Position numbers and translations under genes: made by a program. The notes beneath the pieces are model-generated. The model was given only the letters and a program-made list of their open reading frames with translations. It searched no databases and was not told the origin of the DNA. Positions 55,302 through 64,000 of a stretch of DNA of 64,000 nt are shown here, piece by piece; position 1 is the stretch's first letter, and the number at the start of each line of letters is the position of its first letter. Source of the stretch: Thermoflavifilum sp. (GTDB lineage Bacteria; Bacteroidota; Bacteroidia; Chitinophagales; Chitinophagaceae); the NCBI GenBank assembly GCA_023511875.1, contig JAIMAQ010000001.1, forward strand, positions 124,001 to 188,000, in the 5' to 3' direction.

Positions 55302-55979
55302 ATGCCCAACTGGGGAGTGATATTCGACATGGATGGCACAATGATCGACAATAATCCATTTCATTTTCAAGCATGGCAAGCCTTTTGTAAAAAGCGAGGA
55401 CGCTCGCTCACCCAAGAAGAATACCTCCAACAGATCAGTGGAAAAAACAATGAAGCAACTTTAACTTATTTATTTCCTCATGAAAATTGGAACGCAGAAA
55501 CACTGGCTGCAGCAAAAGCAGAAAAAGAAAGCTTATACCGTCAATTATATGCTCCACACATTAAGCCTATAGAAGGATTGCCAACGCTTATGCAAGATTT
55601 GCATCAACAACATGTCCCTATTGCAGTGGCCACATCAGCCATGCCAGAAAATATTGCTTTCGCACTCGAACGCTTACCCATCTCAGCTTACATCAGCGTA
55701 GTAGTCGATAGTTCACAAGTTGCACATGGCAAACCAGCACCAGACATATATTTACTGGCTGCAAGTAAAATTCAAGTGCCTCCACAACAGTGCATTGTAT
55801 TTGAAGATTCATTAAATGGTGTGCAAGGAGCTAAAAATGCAGGCATGTTCGTAATAGCCATTACCACTTCACTCCATGCTGATGCCTTTCAACAGGCCGA
55901 TCGGGTTATTGATCATTATACTGGACTTTCTGCACATTTGTTGTACGCATGGCTAACAAACAGATATCCACACAAATAG
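55302..55979 (+). CDS. HAD phosphatase, beta-phosphoglucomutase-like
   Basis: A 225-residue haloacid dehalogenase-fold enzyme with nucleophile D9 and acid/base D11 (FDMDGTMIDNNPFHFQAW), a cap domain of the phosphoglucomutase type, motif II in VATSAMPENI, motif III lysine in HGKPAPDIYLLAA and the acidic motif IV FEDSLNGVQGAKNAG. This group includes sugar phosphatases and beta-phosphoglucomutase. Its place in a sugar transport and kinase neighbourhood suggests a hexose-phosphate substrate, inferred only. It overlaps the next gene by 31 bases. Confidence 0.88.
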   Translation: MPNWGVIFDMDGTMIDNNPFHFQAWQAFCKKRGRSLTQEEYLQQISGKNNEATLTYLFPHENWNAETLAAAKAEKESLYRQLYAPHIKPIEGLPTLMQDLHQQHVPIAVATSAMPENIAFALERLPISAYISVVVDSSQVAHGKPAPDIYLLAASKIQVPPQQCIVFEDSLNGVQGAKNAGMFVIAITTSLHADAFQQADRVIDHYTGLSAHLLYAWLTNRYPHK

Positions 55980-57019
55980 CTCATTCGGGAGCAGGGCGTT
56001 GGATCTGGATAAACAATCAAGCTTATTTGTTTTTTTCCGGATTCGCCTATTTAGGATTGTCTACCGATCCAGGCTACCTCGATTTGATGCGAGAAGGAAT
56101 GAGAAAATATGGAAATATTTTCCCCTCATCCAGACTAGGGAATGTACAACCCGATATTTACGAGCAGGCAGAAAACTTGTTGGCCAATATCACCCATACA
56201 GAAGATGCTGCAGTGTTTTCTTCAGGCTTTCTGGCGGCGCAAGCTGCTTTGCAATATGCATACACCCATGGTAAACTATTGCCTGCACCTCATTTGCATC
56301 CATCTTGGCAGTTGCCCAATGTAGAGATCCCTTCTATAGATGAATCTCATTGGCAACAAGATTGTGTGAAACAAATCCACAGTAGCCACAACGAATTATG
56401 CTTTGTATTGTGTGAATCTGTAGATCCCCTTCGTGGGCGCATTAGAGATTTTTCTTGGTTGAATCAAATTCAGCAACCCGCCGTGATCATGATCGATGAT
56501 TCACACGGAATAGGCGTATTAGGGATAGCCGGACAGGGAATCCGATCTCTCTTGCCCCATCATCCTTTATTACAATATGTAATCGTTTTTTCGATGGCCA
56601 AAGCCTACAGCATTCCTTGTGGAGCTATATGCGGACCGAAAGATATTGTATATGAAATTCGTACTCAACCGCAGTTTACCGCTTCTACTCCACCATCTCC
56701 AGCTGGATTGTATGCTTTTCTGCATTACCAACCTGAAATCGCTCAATTACACGATCTGTTGATGCTCAATATCCAACAATGTGAAACAGCGCTGTCAACG
56801 ATGAGCTTTTTACATCATCAGGCAGGATTGCCTATTTTCTATTGCGATCAGCCTCATCTATATACTTTTTGCCTTCAACACCAATTAATGCTTTCGGCTT
56901 TCCCCTACCCTCATCCAAGCGATCCCCTCTTCGTGCGTATCATCTTAAATGCCCAACATACATCAGCCGATATTCAGCAATTAATTGATGTGCTGCAAGC
57001 TTATTCCCTATCTAGCTAA
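55949..57019 (+). CDS. PLP-dependent acyltransferase-like enzyme (KBL/AONS family), diverged
   Basis: A 356-residue fold-type I PLP enzyme related to glycine C-acetyltransferase and 8-amino-7-oxononanoate synthase (BioF). Evidence is FFSGFAYLGLSTDPGYLDLM, RLGNVQPDIYEQAENLLA, D183 and H186 in IDDSHGIGVLG, and the PLP lysine K218 in FSMAKAYSIPCGAICG. It is about 40 residues shorter than BioF and the usual glycine-rich loop after the lysine (KAxGxxGG) is replaced by YSIPCGA, so the substrate may differ. It overlaps the HAD gene by 31 bases. It could act in amino-sugar, sphingolipid-like or biotin chemistry; there is no direct evidence for any. Confidence 0.78.
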   Translation: MANKQISTQIAHSGAGRWIWINNQAYLFFSGFAYLGLSTDPGYLDLMREGMRKYGNIFPSSRLGNVQPDIYEQAENLLANITHTEDAAVFSSGFLAAQAALQYAYTHGKLLPAPHLHPSWQLPNVEIPSIDESHWQQDCVKQIHSSHNELCFVLCESVDPLRGRIRDFSWLNQIQQPAVIMIDDSHGIGVLGIAGQGIRSLLPHHPLLQYVIVFSMAKAYSIPCGAICGPKDIVYEIRTQPQFTASTPPSPAGLYAFLHYQPEIAQLHDLLMLNIQQCETALSTMSFLHHQAGLPIFYCDQPHLYTFCLQHQLMLSAFPYPHPSDPLFVRIILNAQHTSADIQQLIDVLQAYSLSS

Positions 57020-57020
57020 T

Positions 57021-57050
57021 TATTTTCAGATGAAAATATTTTATTGTTTT
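57021..57050 (+). terminator. Weak AT-rich terminator after the PLP enzyme gene
   Basis: TATTTTCA (57021-57028) is complementary to TGAAAATA (57031-57038), followed by a T-rich stretch to 57050. The stem is all A/T apart from one pair, so the call is weak. Confidence 0.4.
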
Positions 57051-57114
57051 AATTAAAGTTAAAGATCAGAGGAAATTTACCCTGGCTAAATTTTCATTCT
57101 CTGCGTGATGATCA

Positions 57115-58158
57115 TTAAAATTCAGGCTTGGATGTTTCCTGAAATATAGCCAGGTAAATCTTTCCCGAACGGGTGATATATCCCCGATACATCCCCGATG
57201 TATTGAAAGGCATAGCGTATTCACCTTTGTTGTTTAAAGCAATAAGTCCGCCATCGCCACCCATACGTTGAATAATATCGAAAATAACCATATGAGCTGC
57301 TTCAGATAAACTTTTGTGACGAAAGGCTATCAAGTCGCTTAAAGTTTTAGCCGCCAGCGAACGCATGAAATATTCTCCCGTTCCAGTACACGATACCGCA
57401 CAGGTGCTATCGTTGGCATAAGTTCCTGCTCCAATGATGGGGGAATCGCCCACCCTACCTGGCAATTTACCCATGATTCCTCCCGTGGAGGTGCCAGCAG
57501 CCAGATGTCCTTGCTCATCTAAGGCTACAGCTCCAACCGTTCCCCACTCATGATGCGTGTAATATGCATGCCAAGCGCTAGAGCCATTTTGAGAATGTGC
57601 TCTCTTATAGCGCTCCCATTGCTGCTTGCGTTGGGGCGTATCGAAATAATTAGCCGGGACCAGTTTTACGCTATTAGCCGCAGCGAAATCTTCTGCTCCC
57701 TTACCCACCAGCAACACATGTGGCGAGTGATTCATCACCGCTATAGCCGCATCAATGGGATTTCGAATATGGCTCACGGCTGCTACCGCCCCGGCTTTTA
57801 GGGTAGTCCCATCCATAATAGCTGCATCCATTTCGTGTGTTCCCGCCTTGGTGTATACGGATCCCTTGCCAGCATTGAAAAGGGGTGAATCTTCCATAAC
57901 GTGTATGGCCGCTTGTACAGCGTCGACCGCGGGCCGATGTGCTTGAATCATCGCATAACCAGCTCGCAAAGCACGAGTAAGCGCCGCTTCTATGCTATCA
58001 CGCACAGCAGGTGTAAGCTGCTGAGGCGTAATAGTGCCCGCACCACCATGAATCACCATCACCACAGGATCGGCTGGTGTAGATGTAGGCGATTGTGCAT
58101 GCGCCGAAAAACAACCCAATAGCCAAATAATACTGAGGAAAATATTTGGGTAACGCAT
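57115..58158 (-). CDS. Isoaspartyl peptidase/type III asparaginase, exported
   Basis: A 347-residue Ntn hydrolase that removes isoaspartyl residues from peptides or hydrolyses asparagine. A signal peptide covers about residues 1-22 (ends SAHAQ). The protein is made as an inactive precursor that cuts itself before T207 (HEWGTVGAVALDEQG); the substrate motifs GTSTGGIMGKLPGRVGDSPIIGAG and GTGEYFM follow. The signal places it in the periplasm. It is convergent with the PLP enzyme and divergent from the amidase. Confidence 0.92.
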   Translation of the reverse strand: MRYPNIFLSIIWLLGCFSAHAQSPTSTPADPVVMVIHGGAGTITPQQLTPAVRDSIEAALTRALRAGYAMIQAHRPAVDAVQAAIHVMEDSPLFNAGKGSVYTKAGTHEMDAAIMDGTTLKAGAVAAVSHIRNPIDAAIAVMNHSPHVLLVGKGAEDFAAANSVKLVPANYFDTPQRKQQWERYKRAHSQNGSSAWHAYYTHHEWGTVGAVALDEQGHLAAGTSTGGIMGKLPGRVGDSPIIGAGTYANDSTCAVSCTGTGEYFMRSLAAKTLSDLIAFRHKSLSEAAHMVIFDIIQRMGGDGGLIALNNKGEYAMPFNTSGMYRGYITRSGKIYLAIFQETSKPEF

Positions 58159-58236
58159 GGGAAAAATTTGTTTGACGATCGTTAAATTTACAAGTATTTT
58201 ATATTTTTTATCCCTTCATGTAAAATCATATACACC

Positions 58237-59907
58237 ATGTTTAAGCCTGCATTGCCATACAGATGGCTTATGATTACACTATTGATGTGCATAACCATTC
58301 AAGCTTTAGGACAACAAAAAGATTCGATTGACGTATCTACTATTCAAACAGCCGCTACTTTGATCGACATGTCGTTTTCCCCTGCAGAAGCCGATTCCAT
58401 GATAGACGGTCTCAAGGATTATCGAAATGATTATGGCATCTTTCATCAACATAATTTACCCAATAATTCTCCATTGCCTCTCTGGTTTGACCCTCTCTTA
58501 CCTGGCATGCAGGTCGACCAAAAGCAAGAGCCCATTCACTGGATCATCCCCAAAAATGTACCTATGCCAGCCCATAGAGCTGATCTGGCTTATTATTCAA
58601 TCTTACAACTGGCTGGTTTGCTACGGGAGAAAAAAATAAGTTCCGTGGAGCTCACGCAATTTTTTATAGGCCGACTCAAAAAATATGGCCCCATATTGCA
58701 TTGTGTGGTTTCTATTCCAGAAGACATTGCTATGGCACAAGCCCGGCAGGCAGATGCCGATTTTGCTCGGGGTATTGATCGTGGGCCATTGCAGGGCATT
58801 CCTTTTGGGGTGAAAGATTTATTTGCGGTAAAAGGCACCTACACCACCTGGGGCACGCCTCCCTATCGGAATCAACGTATTGATGAAACAGCATTTGTAG
58901 TAAAGCAATTGGAGAAAGCGGGAGCCGTGTTGGTAGCCAAACTCTCGCTGGGCGAGCTGGCTATGGATGATGTGTGGTTTGGAGGGCTTACTCGCAATCC
59001 CTGGGATACGGCTCAAGGTTCTAGTGGCTCTTCGGCTGGCTCGGCATCGGCTACGGTTGCTGGGCTTGTGCCATTTGCCTTGGGCACGGAAACCTGGGGT
59101 TCCATTGTTTCTCCCAGTACTGTATGTGGCGCGTTGGGGCTGCGTCCTACCTTTGGCAGCGTGAGCCGCACGGGAGCCATGACCCTCGCCTGGAGCTCCG
59201 ACAAGATTGGGCCAATCTGCCGTACAGCCGAAGATGCAGCAATTGTATTTGCCGCCATTCATGGCACCGACGGGCAAGACGCCGCAGCTCGCTTCGCAGC
59301 TTTTAACTACCATCCCCAAGCCGATATCCGCAAATTGAAAGTTGCTTATGCGAGCAATTTTATCGATACCCTGCCCACAAATCACCACATCAAGCAAGCT
59401 ATGCAGGTATTTCAGGAGTTGGGAGTAAAGTTGATTCCCATCGTGTTTCCCGATACCTTCCCTGCAAATGCCATACTCAGCGTGATTGTGGGGGCTGAAT
59501 CGGCAGCGGCTTTCGATCCACTCACCCGAAGTCATCGCGACAGCCTCATGGTACAACAACGCAAGTACTCCTGGCCTAACCAGTTTCGCACTTCACGCTT
59601 TATCCCTGCTGTAGAATACCTCAACGCCCAACGTCTACGTTATCAGATCATGGAAAAAGTGGATCCCTTCCTAGAGCAATACGATGCCATACTCGTTCCC
59701 ACCTTTGCTGGTCAACAACTGGCACTTACCAATCTCACGGGCCATCCTGTAGTGTCTGTTCCCGATGGATTTCGAAAAAATGGCACCCCTACCAGCTTTA
59801 CGCTTATTGGTAGGCTTTTTGGTGAAGCAGCTATTCTCGAATTGGCTCAGCAATACCAACTCAAAAGCAAATGGTATTTGCAACATCCACCTATATTTAA
59901 TCGATAA
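58237..59907 (+). CDS. Amidase-signature enzyme, exported
   Basis: A 556-residue amidase-signature hydrolase with a signal peptide (about 1-26, ends LGQ). The Ser-cisSer-Lys triad is K193 (GVKDLFAVKG), S265 in GSSGSSAGSA and S289 in ETWGSIVSPS. The N-terminal region before residue 110 is longer than in GatA and not part of the core. Periplasmic amidases of this kind hydrolyse amides or esters from peptides or small molecules; the substrate is unknown. It faces away from the asparaginase and may share the periplasmic nitrogen-scavenging theme. A TTTG - 20 - TATTTTAT pair (58171-58202) is a plausible promoter. Confidence 0.88.
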   Translation: MFKPALPYRWLMITLLMCITIQALGQQKDSIDVSTIQTAATLIDMSFSPAEADSMIDGLKDYRNDYGIFHQHNLPNNSPLPLWFDPLLPGMQVDQKQEPIHWIIPKNVPMPAHRADLAYYSILQLAGLLREKKISSVELTQFFIGRLKKYGPILHCVVSIPEDIAMAQARQADADFARGIDRGPLQGIPFGVKDLFAVKGTYTTWGTPPYRNQRIDETAFVVKQLEKAGAVLVAKLSLGELAMDDVWFGGLTRNPWDTAQGSSGSSAGSASATVAGLVPFALGTETWGSIVSPSTVCGALGLRPTFGSVSRTGAMTLAWSSDKIGPICRTAEDAAIVFAAIHGTDGQDAAARFAAFNYHPQADIRKLKVAYASNFIDTLPTNHHIKQAMQVFQELGVKLIPIVFPDTFPANAILSVIVGAESAAAFDPLTRSHRDSLMVQQRKYSWPNQFRTSRFIPAVEYLNAQRLRYQIMEKVDPFLEQYDAILVPTFAGQQLALTNLTGHPVVSVPDGFRKNGTPTSFTLIGRLFGEAAILELAQQYQLKSKWYLQHPPIFNR

Positions 59908-59928
59908 TTCTCTAATACTTGAATGTGG

Positions 59929-59936
59929 TATTTTTG
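59929..59936 (+). promoter_or_regulatory. Possible -7 box of tamB
   Basis: TATTTTTG is an exact TAnnTTTG, 33 bases before the ATG at 59969. No -33 TTG at normal spacing was found. Confidence 0.45.
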
Positions 59937-59968
59937 TTGAGGGAATATTTACGCGATAGTATTTTTTC

Positions 59969-62900
59969 ATGTCGAGATATCGAAAAGTTTTTAATATACT
60001 GGCTTGGATTGTACTGAGCCTGGTGGCCTTGACGTTGATTTTAAACCTCATCGTCAGCATTCCTGCTGTACAAAATTTTTTGGTAAAAAAAGTTACCGAA
60101 CGTTTATCTAATCAACTCCATACACGCGTAAGCATAGCACATGTGCAGCTCAACTTATTTAATCGCCTGCTGATCAATGATGCATACATAGAAGATCAAC
60201 ATCAAGATACCCTCTTATTTGCCGGCAAACTGCAGCTACGGATAACCGATTTCTTTTTTCTTAGCAAGCATCCTGTTATTCACTTCATTGGATTGGAAGA
60301 TGTGCATATGCAACTGATACGCGCTCCAGGCGATAGTGTTTGGAATTATCAATTTTTGTTGGATGCTTTTTCATCAGGCCAAGGATCTGGCTCATCATCC
60401 AATACTTCTATTCCTGATATCCGACGTTTACAACTAGAACGTATTCGTATTGATCAGCGTGATGGATGGGCTGGGCAAGATTTGCATTTGGATTTGGCTT
60501 CCCTGGATCTACGCGCTCCCAAAACAGATTTCCGCCACCGAAAACTCACGATCTATCATGTAGAAATAAATACGCCACACTTTCGCTGGTATCAATATCC
60601 TGGCACAGCTCCAGTAGATACAAGCAATACTCCTCATGTCAGCTCTACTCCTGATGTGTGGAATCCAAACCATTGGCAAATCTTAGTGAAATCACTTCGC
60701 ATTCATGATGGATATTTTGCCATCGATGATACCAGTGCTCTTGTTGATGCACCTTATTTTGATCCTGGCCATATTCATATTAGCCACATCCAGCTGGAAT
60801 TAGATAGTCTTCAACTGCTACAAGATACGCTTACAGCTCACATGAAATTCGCTGCTCGAGAGCGGAGTGGGTTTGAAGTGCAATCGTTGACTTGCCTGTT
60901 GAAACTCTCGCCAGTAGTCATGGAATTTAGTGATCTCAATCTGCACACTCCTAGTAGTCATGTAGAGCATTACTATGCTATGCATTTCCAACATTTTGCA
61001 GACATGGGCGATTATATCCATCGAGTGACTATGGTAGCCCACTTGCAGAAATCGGAAGTTTCTACAAATGATATTGCCTACTTTGCTCCAGCTCTCCAAT
61101 CTTGGCATACCCGTGTAGCGTTGAGTGGTGATGCTCGAGGTACGGTCAACGACTTACACATTCGTCGTATTAGCTTGCAAGCCGGAAGTCGTAGCCTGCT
61201 GGAAGGTAGCTTGCAAATGATTGGCTTGCCCAATATCGATGAAACGTTTATAGATGCCCAAGTATCGCGATTACAAACCACTAGTATCGATTTAAAACGT
61301 TGGTTCCCTTTGCTCAAGGATTCTTTGCCTGTTGACCTATCAGCTTTAGGTGTCATCCATTTTAATGGGAGCTTCACGGGATTTTTACACGATTTTGTAG
61401 CTTATGGCAACTTTCAAACGGCTGCTGGATTTGTGCATTCCGACCTGAATATGAAATTGAGCCGTCATCGCATTCCCATATATTCTGGTACATTATCTGC
61501 TCGAAACTTTAACCTGGGTAAATTTTTACAGACCAATGCCTTAGGACCTACCAGTTTTCAAGCAAAAATTAATGGGCAAGGGCTGAGCTTGAATACGTTA
61601 AACGCTCAACTCAAAGGTAATTTCACCCAACTTACCATAGAAAATTATCCGTATCAAAATTTGCATATTCAGGGTATCTTTCAAAAAAAACTATTTGATG
61701 GTCAGCTAGCATTACGTGATACCAATGCTCATCTTGATTTTTCGGGCACCATAGATCTCAATGGTACTGTTCCTCATTTCGATTTCCAATCGACCATCCG
61801 CCATGCCGATCTCAGAAACCTATTGCTCACTCGCGATTCGATTATCTTCAGTGGACAACTTGATTTACACATGCAAGGTAGCGAGATAGATAATTTCTTG
61901 GGAAATATACGGTTGCATGATGTGAACCTAATGAAAAATGGGCAACGTATTGCATTCGATTCATTACACATTGAATCGCGTATCACCCAACAACAAGAAA
62001 AATTTTTATCTATTGAAGGCAACGAAATCAAAGGATATTTACAAGGCCATTTCAACCTGCAGGAATTACCGATAGCTTTTCAACTGTTTTTAAGTCAATA
62101 TTTTCCTGGATACGTGCAAAAACCCCATCGTTGGCTGCCTGATGAAAATTTTCGTTTCACCTTACAAACCCAGCATGTTGATCCCTTCTTGAGAGCCTTT
62201 ACTTCAAACTGGAGCGGATTAGACAACTTAAATATCACAGGAACGGTAAATATGCTTACCAACGTCTTACATATTCAGGCCGATATTCCTTATCTGGGTT
62301 ATCAACAATTACAATGGCATAATATCCATCTTCTCGCCGAAGGGAATTTACAACAACTTTCTTTGCGCACCGATATTCAAGAAATGCGATACGGCGATAG
62401 CCTACTGACGCCGCAAACGAGTATTGTTGCTACCGCTTCGCACGATACTTCTTTGGTTTCGCTACAAACCAGTTCGCCTCGCTATCAAATGCATGCCGAA
62501 CTTTATGCTCGGTTGGTTACCCAGCCGGCCGATATCTACGTTCAATTGCTAAATGCAGCTATCTTACTGAGCGACAAAGAATGGCATGTAAACGAAGACA
62601 ACCACATCCATATCCGTAACCAACATCTTACAGTTGATAATCTTGTATTTTCTCAAAACAACCAACAAATACGCCTGCAGAGCGACACAGCTGGGCAAGC
62701 CTTTCAGGTGAGCCTACATGATTTAATCGTGAGTGATTTTTCTAACTTATTCCTTCAACAAACACGACTCGAAGGATTAGCATCTGGCGAAATCATGATT
62801 GATCATCCTTTTCAAAACATGAAGGTACAAGCAACTCTTCATAATGCTCAAACACGATTAAACAACCAATCATTAGGAGATGTGCAATTACAAGCACAAT

Positions 62901-64000
62901 ATCAACAATCTTCTCAACTGCTTAGCTTTCATATTCAATCCCCACAACTTACAGGAAATGGAACTCTCGATCTAGGCAAGCAAGACCTGCCTACGGAAGG
63001 GCATCTCACACTCAGTCAGGCTAATTTGAGCACCTTAAATCCTTATCTCAGCGATTATGTTAGCCAAATACAAGGTTTTGTATCTGGCAACCTAAACTGG
63101 AATGGACCAGTCCACAACTTAAGTGTAAACAGTAACCTGCAATTAGATAGCCTGGCCATGAAAGTAAATTACCTGGGTACTACGTATACGTTTGCTCCTA
63201 CAACTTTACAAATCACTCCAAACTTAATTAGCCTTGCCCCAACCACTTTATACGACGATAATCGACAACAAGCACAGCTTAGTGGACAAATTCTCCACGA
63301 TCATTTTCATCAATTGCGTTTTAATCTACAATTAGAAACACAACGATTTCATTTTCTACATACCACTTATTTTGATAATCAATCGTATTATGGCGATGCT
63401 TATGCTGCAGGGAATATTCACTTTACAGGTCCATTAAACAATATGCAAATGACCATCAGGGCTACACCTATGCCCGGAACGCATCTTTATTTGCCCATTT
63501 CCGATAGCAAGGATATTGGTAAACACGACTTTATTATTTTTAAGACTTATGGCAACGAAGTGGTACAGCCTGTTCGCCCATCCAAAGACATAGATCTCAC
63601 CATTCATTTGCTGGCCGAGATGAATACAAATGCACGTATCGATGTCATCTTAGATGCCACTACTGGCGATGCCATCTCCGCTATTGGTAATGGTACACTC
63701 AATATGAACATCTCGCTGAATGGAGACATGAACATGTATGGTACCTATACGATTGAAGAAGGTACTTATACGTTTACTTTTCAACGACTCATCCCCAAAA
63801 AATTTCAGATCGATCCTGGTAGCACCATCACGTGGAATGGTAGCCCATATGAAGCTTATCTCAACGTAACTGCTGTGTATCATGTGCCTGGCGGAGCTAG
63901 CCTATACAACCTGCTGGCAGCCGAAGCTGCCAACAACCCAGGATTGTATGGAGCCGATTTAATGCGTACACAACGAGTGGATGTAAACCTAAAGCTCACA
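59969..64000 (+). CDS. tamB: Translocation and assembly module protein TamB (partial)
   Basis: An open frame of 1344 codons that continues beyond the window end. Residues about 8-32 form the single inner-membrane anchor (ILAWIVLSLVALTLILNLIV). A long periplasmic beta-helical part follows, full of short strands such as DLHMQGSEIDNFLGNIRL. The DUF490 C-terminal domain is reached near residues 1240-1344: YTIEEGTYTFTFQRLIPKKF, TWNGSPYEAYLNV. TamB bridges the envelope and helps move phospholipids or assemble outer-membrane proteins. The last few residues and the stop codon are missing. The gene follows the amidase by 61 bases and has its own -7 box. Confidence 0.9.
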   Translation, partial: MSRYRKVFNILAWIVLSLVALTLILNLIVSIPAVQNFLVKKVTERLSNQLHTRVSIAHVQLNLFNRLLINDAYIEDQHQDTLLFAGKLQLRITDFFFLSKHPVIHFIGLEDVHMQLIRAPGDSVWNYQFLLDAFSSGQGSGSSSNTSIPDIRRLQLERIRIDQRDGWAGQDLHLDLASLDLRAPKTDFRHRKLTIYHVEINTPHFRWYQYPGTAPVDTSNTPHVSSTPDVWNPNHWQILVKSLRIHDGYFAIDDTSALVDAPYFDPGHIHISHIQLELDSLQLLQDTLTAHMKFAARERSGFEVQSLTCLLKLSPVVMEFSDLNLHTPSSHVEHYYAMHFQHFADMGDYIHRVTMVAHLQKSEVSTNDIAYFAPALQSWHTRVALSGDARGTVNDLHIRRISLQAGSRSLLEGSLQMIGLPNIDETFIDAQVSRLQTTSIDLKRWFPLLKDSLPVDLSALGVIHFNGSFTGFLHDFVAYGNFQTAAGFVHSDLNMKLSRHRIPIYSGTLSARNFNLGKFLQTNALGPTSFQAKINGQGLSLNTLNAQLKGNFTQLTIENYPYQNLHIQGIFQKKLFDGQLALRDTNAHLDFSGTIDLNGTVPHFDFQSTIRHADLRNLLLTRDSIIFSGQLDLHMQGSEIDNFLGNIRLHDVNLMKNGQRIAFDSLHIESRITQQQEKFLSIEGNEIKGYLQGHFNLQELPIAFQLFLSQYFPGYVQKPHRWLPDENFRFTLQTQHVDPFLRAFTSNWSGLDNLNITGTVNMLTNVLHIQADIPYLGYQQLQWHNIHLLAEGNLQQLSLRTDIQEMRYGDSLLTPQTSIVATASHDTSLVSLQTSSPRYQMHAELYARLVTQPADIYVQLLNAAILLSDKEWHVNEDNHIHIRNQHLTVDNLVFSQNNQQIRLQSDTAGQAFQVSLHDLIVSDFSNLFLQQTRLEGLASGEIMIDHPFQNMKVQATLHNAQTRLNNQSLGDVQLQAQYQQSSQLLSFHIQSPQLTGNGTLDLGKQDLPTEGHLTLSQANLSTLNPYLSDYVSQIQGFVSGNLNWNGPVHNLSVNSNLQLDSLAMKVNYLGTTYTFAPTTLQITPNLISLAPTTLYDDNRQQAQLSGQILHDHFHQLRFNLQLETQRFHFLHTTYFDNQSYYGDAYAAGNIHFTGPLNNMQMTIRATPMPGTHLYLPISDSKDIGKHDFIIFKTYGNEVVQPVRPSKDIDLTIHLLAEMNTNARIDVILDATTGDAISAIGNGTLNMNISLNGDMNMYGTYTIEEGTYTFTFQRLIPKKFQIDPGSTITWNGSPYEAYLNVTAVYHVPGGASLYNLLAAEAANNPGLYGADLMRTQRVDVNLKLT

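Noticed and set aside
58819-59559. A 246-codon open frame on the minus strand
   Set aside because: It lies wholly opposite the amidase gene, which has clear catalytic motifs. The antisense product is Arg/Ala/Gly-rich and has no domain.

Overview
This window comes from the chromosome of a member of the Bacteroidota, most likely the Chitinophagaceae (a thermophilic relative such as Thermoflavifilum is a guess only). The evidence is a SusC/SusD pair, TamB, DUF2851 and DinB/DUF1572 proteins, lipoproteins with SSC-type lipoboxes, and repeated TAnnTTTG (-7) promoter boxes upstream of genes with little Shine-Dalgarno signal. Gene density is high. No rRNA, tRNA, CRISPR array, insertion sequence or prophage was recognised.

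Layout. 1-8083: housekeeping genes (accD, smpB, an LtaS-type membrane phosphoglycerol transferase/sulfatase, a beta-barrel protein with lipA, OsmC, DUF2851) and an AraC regulator. 7190-18318: a beta-mannan utilisation locus in two converging halves. GH26 mannanase, sodium/sugar symporter and AGE-type (mannobiose/cellobiose) 2-epimerase run on the plus strand. SusC, SusD and a TIG-domain surface lipoprotein run on the minus strand. The halves meet at a perfect 22-bp palindrome, and the AraC regulator is divergent from the mannanase. Polymer would be cut at the surface, imported by SusCD, carried inward by the symporter and epimerised to mannosyl-glucose. The GH130 phosphorylase that normally completes this route is absent here. 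18559-25230: miaE, then a heavy-metal efflux locus (small His-rich membrane protein, a CzcA pump fused to a CzcC-like outer-membrane factor, CzcB adaptor).

25231-27636 is a very AT-rich island holding only an SRPBCC protein and an AcfC-like periplasmic binding protein with long non-coding flanks; it looks like acquired DNA. 27637-31067: a flavin-dependent LLM oxidoreductase and a GH3 beta-glucosidase. 31152-37282: a complete ilvD-ilvB-ilvN-ilvC-ilvA operon on the minus strand, with a fungal-looking ketol-acid reductoisomerase. 37547-46843: GH31 alpha-glucosidase, zinc alcohol dehydrogenase, two tandem paralogous small outer-membrane proteins, NhaA, YtxH protein, dipeptide epimerase, cold-shock protein and RibD. 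46891-51260: PrmC, RibF, then a minus-strand unit galK - lipoprotein metalloprotease - NUDIX. 51443-57019: a plus-strand run of a sugar transporter with an unusual inserted domain, ROK kinase, DinB-like protein, lipocalin-like lipoprotein, HAD phosphatase and a diverged KBL/AONS-type PLP enzyme. 57115-64000: isoaspartyl peptidase, an exported amidase and a TamB gene that runs off the window.

No wholly new multi-gene system was recognised. The most notable items are the split mannan locus without its phosphorylase, the pump/outer-membrane-factor fusion with an internal signal-like segment, the ~100-residue insertion in the sugar transporter, the archaemetzincin-like lipoprotein beside galK, and the AT-rich island.
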